A DNA stretch of 64,000 nucleotides from Tribonema minus (lineage: Eukaryota > Sar > Xanthophyceae > Tribonematales > Tribonemataceae). Of the stretch, positions 58,901 through 64,000 are shown in pieces. Location of the stretch: contig JAFCMP010000003.1 in assembly GCA_017506865.1 (NCBI GenBank), positions 496,001-560,000 on the forward strand. The letters run 5' to 3'. Position numbers and translations under genes: made by a program. The number at the start of each line of letters is the position of its first letter. The stretch's first letter is position 1. The notes below the pieces were generated by a model. The model saw only the letters and a list, made by a program, of their open reading frames with translations. It made no database searches and was not told where the DNA came from.

Positions 58901-59733
58901 TCAAGACTTGTTTGAGTATGTACAGCAATTTTGAATCAGCATCACCTTTTCAAAGAGACTATTTGGTTGAGGAAACCCTGACACAACGAGACGTAGTGGT
59001 ATAAGCGTGACCCAACGTTATAGTTTTCAAGTTGCTGTTAAGCTTCATCATGCTTCAAGCCATGGCACTAGCATGGATATGAGGAGACTAGGTATTGGCA
59101 AGGCAGCATGGGGTGTCTCTTTGAGGTGCCCTTTGATGGATTGTACTCGCATACTTCTGATCTACAAAACCTCGCGATGTTGCCGCACACACACTTGTCA
59201 AGAACCGTGATTACATGTGCTGCGACAACCACCGCATGGCACATCGTGCCGTCCTTCAACCAATACGCACGACTTTCTCTGAGCCTGTGTACCAACATCA
59301 GCACTGCAAGCATTCTTGATGCTTTCTGTGACTCAGATGCGGAATGATGCATGGTCTGAGAAGTTCTTCCCTGCCGCAACAAACATCATCCCCCCCCCCC
59401 CCCCCCCCCCCCCGGAGCCTGTGCATCACCATCAGCACTGCTAGTGTTGTTGATGCTTTCCATAACGGATGAAGCACGGTCCGACGCATCTTCCCATGCC
59501 GGATAAATTATTATTTTCCCCTTGCATTTGCGCAGGCGGAACAGGTAGCGGCGCGCATGATCTCCGAGAAGCGCCTCGAGGGCTCCATCGACCAAGTCGA
59601 TGGCGTTCTGCAGCTGGGCAGCGGCGGCGGCGAGCTGCAAGACTGGGACGAGCGGCTGGGCGCTGCATGCGCGCGCATCGCGACGTGCGTGGAGGCCATC
59701 GGCGCTGAGCATCCGCAGCTGGTGGAGGCGTGA
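52967..59733 (+). CDS. CSN4: COP9 signalosome subunit 4
   Basis: Seven exons, every junction phase 0: 52967-53116, 54121-54411, 55342-55503, 56378-56500, 57038-57154, 58115-58267, 59536-59733; 397 residues (human CSN4 has 406). Recognisable CSN4 stretches: [96 protein letters not shown] with [13 protein letters not shown] (winged-helix PCI domain), and the C-terminal [20 protein letters not shown] removes NEDD8 from cullins; subunit 4 is a PCI scaffold that senses substrate. Intron 3 appears to start with GC (CAG|GCACGT), since no GT keeps phase. Introns 2, 3, 4, 5 and 6 contain diverged tandem copies of adjoining exon ends. Confidence 0.93.
53949..54034 (+). repeat. Dispersed intronic repeat, copy 4
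   Basis: Blocks AACGAGTCAAAAGATCGTAG, AGCTCTAC, TTGACAAGGCGTGGTTGGCCG and GCCTTCCGCCAATAGCG in the same order as the copies at 13840 and 45983. Lies in CSN4 intron 1, sense orientation. Confidence 0.75.
54370..54665 (+). repeat. Tandem copies of CSN4 exon 2 end
   Basis: The genuine end (GAGGCGTTTCTGGC then GATGAC before GTGAGT) at 54370-54411 is repeated at 54475-54520, 54541-54595 and, shorter, 54635-54665. The third keeps GATGACGTGAGT exactly. Each is followed by TTGAAGTAGGG. Confidence 0.85.
56095..56870 (+). repeat. Copies of both edges of CSN4 exon 4
   Basis: Before the exon, its first bases (CAGGCGGCGCAGATCGCC) are echoed at 56095-56150 and 56240-56300. After it, the end (CACGCGCATCCTCGCCAACT plus AAGGTGCGG) is echoed at 56570-56645, 56684-56745 and 56806-56870. 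Confidence 0.85.
57757..58680 (+). repeat. Copies of both edges of CSN4 exon 6
   Basis: The exon head (GCAGAGCACCAGAAGGCCAA) is echoed at 57757-57800 and 57946-57985. The tail (CACATCTACGAGAACGTCCG to CCCCAGCAAAGGTGAGC) is echoed at 58327-58425, 58455-58545 and weakly at 58600-58680; the first two keep the donor. Confidence 0.85.
59279..59515 (+). repeat. Tandem 118-bp duplication and poly-C run in CSN4 intron 6
   Basis: GAGCCTGTG followed by ACCATCAGCACTGC and GTTGATGCTTTC occurs twice, at 59279-59392 and 59414-59515, separated by a run of over twenty Cs (59390-59414). Confidence 0.75.
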
Positions 59734-61102
59734 GTGGCGCTGGTTGTTGGCGATTGCGGTGGAAGGCTCATTGCATGTGGCAGTGCTCAACAGCGGTGCA
59801 GGGGGGTGGCCGAGGTGCCAAGGGGATGCGCTCACAAGCAGAGGGGGAAGGAGGGGAATGAAGGGGGCACCAGTACCAGTACCCACAGGGTCTGGTGATG
59901 CCAAGAGGGGAAATGAGGGGGAGGGAGCAGCAGATGCACGCAGGGAGTGGTGGCGCCGAGAGAGCGTCATTTCCTCCGACTTGGACGTCTGAGAGCGCTG
60001 TTTCCCTCAGTGTTGGACGCTTTCACTCAATGGATGAGCAGTGCTACGGCTTGCGCAATGCATGCGTCAGCCCTTCAGTACGCTGCACAGCTGGGCGGGA
60101 ATGGTGCTGCAGGCACAGATGTATGATGCAAGCAAGCAACTACATTCCTGACAACCAAACATACCTTGCTGCCGCCAGCATATGCACAGCAAACCCACCA
60201 CTTGCAGACATTCAATATACACATGCGCTTATTGTGCGTGCGACAATGCATCTTGCCTCTGCTGTTGGTTGGCTGCATTATTGCGGCCATGGAGCGATGT
60301 ACCGTGTTATACTTCGCCCCCCTGTCGAAGTGTGTTCTTGAAGTTTTTGATGTCAACAAGTATTGTTCTTAAGAAATGTGGTACTCGCAAGTGCCCAACC
60401 ATCAACGTCTGTCATGACTGTGTGGTGACTCTGGACTTCCACTGACCTAGGTACAAGCTTGTGCACACTTGGCAGGGTAGCCATCCCAGTCTACCACACA
60501 CAGGCTTCCCCCCCCTGGACCCTGGTCCCTCACAGGGCCACCGATAAACGTGCTTGCACTAACACTGAAGAATTGCTGGAGAAGAGGGCAATGACAGCTC
60601 ACAACAGCTTGCAAGCAAGGGCGTGTGTTGTCAGGCATTCTCTCTGTTGTGAGCATTGTGCACGTGAACAGTGAAGAAGAAAGCAAAGCAATCGATATGG
60701 GGGCAATCGCAGATTACATTTTAATGCCTGATGAACAGGATTCAGTCGAGTGCTGCGCTTCCTTGGCACACACACGGTGCACTAACTTGAAGTGAGAGCT
60801 AGCGCAGCATGAGAGGTGCGGTAGCAGCCAATGCTGGCCAGCACTCATCTGAATTCATTACTGCTTCTAGCGCCATGTCCACTTCATTGTCAGCACCCAG
60901 ATCTCCTTTGCTCAAAAAAAGTGAGCGCCGCGTGCACTCACGAAGTACACGCCAACTGCCAAACTGTACTCATGCAGATGGCCTGAATCACGCATTGCGT
61001 GTTGCTCCCCGCCCCCACCCACGCCCCCTGGCACATGTGCACGCAAGCATACAAAACCGCTTGCTACTGCAAAGGGATCATACTTGGGCTCCATCGTGGG
61101 CG
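59734..61102. other. Intergenic stretch between convergent genes
   Basis: About 1.4 kb between the stop of CSN4 and the stop of the acetyltransferase gene. Some open frames exist but none with motif or splice support. Confidence 0.55.
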
Positions 61103-64000
61103 TTATGCATGGCCGGCGCCGCTGCCAGGGCTGCTGAGCATTGCCATCTTTGGCGTCTTGGCTACTTTCATGCCGCCTTGGTCGTTCGCTGCGTGCTTGC
61201 TGAGGCTGGACACAGGCTGATCGCCGTCCAGCGGCAGCTGCTGCTGCTGCTGTCGCGTCGCCGCTGACAGCGGCGGATGCGTGGCGATGCCGTAGCTGAC
61301 CTCAAAGGGTATCAGGGTGGCAGACGCCGATGACGTGCACACGTCACACCACCCGCGCCTCTCATCTGGCCTTTGCTCCTCGCATTTGTTGCAGACCTTT
61401 GAGCAGTGCGGCGCAGGGGCAAGGTATATGTCATGTGAGCAGCGTGTTGCATCGCCATCAGAGCATATTGGACCAGTTCACCAGTCACCACATTGATGTC
61501 AGCAGGAATTGGCCAAGACATTTTGCGCTTCAATGGGCTGTACACAGTGCGCGGTCCCCATTGGTGAATGCTTGAAATGTTCGTCGCAGCTGAAAGCCGC
61601 TTTGCACATACATCATGAGGCGTATCATGTGGTGAAGTATCAGACAAGCAATGCAGAAACTCGCACAATGTCATATTGGCTGCAGCTAATGGTGTTACAT
61701 ACTGCCACCAACTTGACATGCGTGCCAGGACGCTGCCAACAACGGCACCGTGTGCTCCATTGGGCCAGCCGTAAAATATAACGTCAAGGTCAGCACACCA
61801 GTATGCTGTGCGCTGAGGAGGCTGAGCACTGCCACCAAAAGCGCGATACACTTAGTAGACTGCACAGCAGCACTGGCTATTGACAACATGCAAATATGTT
61901 GTGCAGAGCTTTTCGTGAACCGCGCTCTCCACTGCCAGAACTCAAAGGCTGACCTGGAACCAGCAGAACCCGCAGCGATGCCCCCAGCCGCTGCAGATTG
62001 GCGCCTCGCACGTCGAGCACTGCGGCTGCAGCACGCCGGCGTGGCGGAGGTTGAGGTGGCGCAGCAGCGCGGCGCTCGCGTACTTGGCGTGGCGCAACGA
62101 GTCGAACTGCAAGTGCAGGCAGTCGCACGCCTCTAGGAACGCATACGGCGTGTCTAAGGGGTCGCGCGCCAGCGACGCATTCCGATCGCACGTGACCGCC
62201 AGAGGCGTGCTCGCTGCCACCCCCGCGCCGCCTCTGCGCGCCGCCGCGGCCGCATCGCCGCCGGTTATAGCCGCCAAAGGCGCCAGGCGCACAACGAACA
62301 GCACGTCTTTGTTGGTGTCCACAGCATGGCACAGCTGCCTGACACTCTCCGCTGCGGTGGTCGTCGTGCAGAACTCCTGCAGGCAGTAGCCCCCGTCAAA
62401 CAGCGGCGGAGCGAAAGGCTGGCATGCGTGTGCGGAAGCGTCGATGTCGCCGCTGCCACCGCCGCCGCCACCGCCGCCGCCACTGCCGCCGCCGCCAGCT
62501 CCACCGCCGCCGCCGCCTCCGCCGCCACCATTACTGCCGCCGCTGCTGCTGCCGCTGCCGCTGATGCCGCCGCCACTACTACCACCGCCGCCGCTGGCGC
62601 CGCCACTATCTCCCCTGCGGGCGTCGCCGCTGCCGCTACTGCCGCCGCTGCTGCTCACAGCATCAGCAGAGGGGGCAGCGGGCCTTGTCCGAGCGGCAAT
62701 GGCAGCTTTCTTGTCCATTGCTTCGAAGTGCGCCTCGTAGAGGTTGAGCACTTCCGAGATGATGCCATCGCGAGCGCCGAGCTCCAGGACAGTTCTGTAC
62801 CAGTCGCGCAGGCGGTCGCACGTCGGAATCTTCATGTGCGCCGGCCGGCATCTGAAGATGTACCCCTTCCGCCCCAGTGGCGGCGAGCTCCACAGATGCG
62901 CCGCCACATAGCCCCGCTCGCGCACCAGTGCCAGGTATCCGAGCAGCACCCGCTGGTATGCCGCAGTGCGGACCGGCGTTGGGTGCGCATACGCGACGCT
63001 GTCGAGCAGCGAGATGTACACCTGGCGCGCATTGCACGCCGGCGCCTGCGCACCATACTCCTGTGCGAACAGCGCAAACACGCAAACCCACGCGCCGTGG
63101 ATGCGCCAGAAGAGGCCCAGCGCCCTGCTCGTATACTCTATGGTGCTGGGTATCGGTGCGCCGTCCGCATCTGCCGCAAACGCCTCGCGCACGCCTGCCG
63201 GCACGGCAAACGACTCCATGCAGCTGCTCAGCTCCGCTACCACCAGGTTGCCACGCAGCGCCTGCCGTGCAGCAGCGCTTAGCGTGCCGCGCACGACGTC
63301 CGCATCGAGCTGGTCCTCGACAACCTCTGCACAAACGCGCTGAGCACTGTGTGCTCCAGGGCATCAGCGCTATACACCAACAGGGGGAGGGTTGGGGTGG
63401 TTTTGATTTGAGTCGCGGCTGGCAGTGTGTCAGCTGTCGCGGCCGGTGCGCGCTCTGCAGGCTTGCTCCACGGTGCCAGCATGTCAACTAGCCGTGCTCT
63501 CAGCGTTTTGGTGGTTTCCGCATTTTCGGCGCCGCCATGCGCGTTGATAGCCTTCCGAACAGCCCGCAGGCGTTTGCACAGGGCGACAATGGCGTGATTG
63601 GCCGGCTTGAGATCACGCGCGTGGATGGCGGCAGCGTACTCCTCCGGGGCCAGTCTGCACTGCGGGCACACTGTTTCCATGTCAGGCGGACGCCCATGTG
63701 ACACGTCTACACCAGATGCTCTGAGTGCGGAGGAGCTCGCGAGTGCCGCAACGCTTATGTCTTTGTGGGCGTGGTGGTGCTGCAGCGCACAGATTGAGTG
63801 CACCCATTGCTGGCGTTTGCACCGCACCCACTGCTCGTGCAACCCCTTGGCGATGGTTCTGGCTTGCCACTCCCCCTCCTGCTGCGCCTCCGCTGCCGCC
63901 ACCGCCGCTGCCGCGCTGATGGTCTCAGATGTGCATGCCTTGTACAGGCACGCGAAACAAGCAGCACACTAGACCTCGCACGTCTGTGACAAAATGAAGA
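61103..64000 (-). CDS. CBP/p300-type (HAC-like) histone acetyltransferase, partial
   Basis: Runs off the right edge. An exon from about 63969 holds a PHD-like region: CAACFACLYKAC, then EQWVRCKRQQWVHSICAL, then METVCPQC. It is followed by LEHTVLSAFVQRL, which matches the segment before the KAT11 domain. The HAT exon ends at 61954 and includes FALFAQEYG, NARQVYISLLDSVAY, LLGYLALVRERGY, HLWSSPP and RLRDWY, with the p300 catalytic Trp and Tyr kept. Then come NKDVLFVVRL, LQFDSLRHAKYASAALLRHL and a ZZ-like CSTC/CGFC. The last exon, 61300-61103, reads YGIATHPPLSA and ends at TAA. The reading frame shifts by one near 63330-63345, where either a tiny intron or an indel lies. A Gly/Ser run of about 70 residues interrupts the HAT domain. 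Expected role: acetyl-CoA-dependent acetylation of histones in the nucleus. Confidence 0.82.

Noticed and set aside
61312-61851. 179-codon minus-strand frame
   Set aside because: Falls wholly inside the intron between the last two exons of the p300-like gene, and has no motif or splice support.
62444-62740. Pro/Ala-rich plus-strand frames of the GGC run
   Set aside because: Antisense of the Gly/Ser insertion in the acetyltransferase exon.

Overview
This window reads as nuclear DNA of an intron-rich microbial eukaryote, most likely a flagellated alga. It carries a flagellar-type EML protein, a triose-phosphate-translocator-family carrier, a CSN4 subunit, a Rab8-type GTPase, a CCDC12/Cwf18 spliceosomal protein, gankyrin and a CBP/p300 (plant HAC-like) acetyltransferase. 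Genes are split by GT-AG introns that can be placed by eye and by phase. Degenerate TTAGGG/CCCTAA repeats are scattered through the non-coding DNA. I cannot assign the clade securely (prasinophyte green alga, haptophyte or similar). No prokaryotic operon, CRISPR array, tRNA, rRNA or virus-like element was recognised.

Layout. 0.3-0.7 kb (-) is a conserved plant/algal protein. 2.2-4.5 kb (-) is an MFSD4/NaGLT1-type MFS carrier. 6.2-6.8 kb (-) is the end of a coiled-coil protein. 8.7-10.5 kb (+) is a TPT-family carrier. 12.1-14.5 kb (-) is a protein with eight 39-residue repeats of a type I do not recognise. 17.6-22.1 kb (-) is a predicted secreted protein built from duplicated phase-0 exons coding APS/APT repeats; its 5' flank is duplicated 3.2 kb away, at 25.3 kb. 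24-24.8 kb (+) holds exon-like pieces of an unknown gene. 26.7-40.8 kb (-) is a 16-exon EF-hand+HELP+WD40 EML gene whose splice phases all agree. It shares a 231-bp divergent promoter with a four-exon EF-hand-like gene at 41.0-43.4 kb (+). Then follow a permuted NlpC/P60-like protein (44.2-45.2, -), CCDC12 (45.4-47.1, +), PSMD10/gankyrin (47.9-48.6, -), Rab8 (49.3-52.3, +), CSN4 (53.0-59.7, +) and a partial CBP/p300 acetyltransferase running off the right edge (61.1-64.0, -).

The genes are mostly unrelated housekeeping functions. The one functional pairing suggested by layout is the divergent EML/EF-hand pair, both plausible ciliary or microtubule proteins.

The most striking signal is in the introns. 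Many carry in-tandem, diverged copies of the neighbouring exon edge, including the splice site, some with open reading frame (EML, CSN4, Rab8). A separate dispersed repeat of about 85 bp occurs four times, each time inside an intron. CCCTAA telomere-like tracts and poly-C runs sit where branch points and polypyrimidine tracts are expected. Together these suggest introns that grow by local duplication of exon-intron junctions and by a dispersed intron-resident element.
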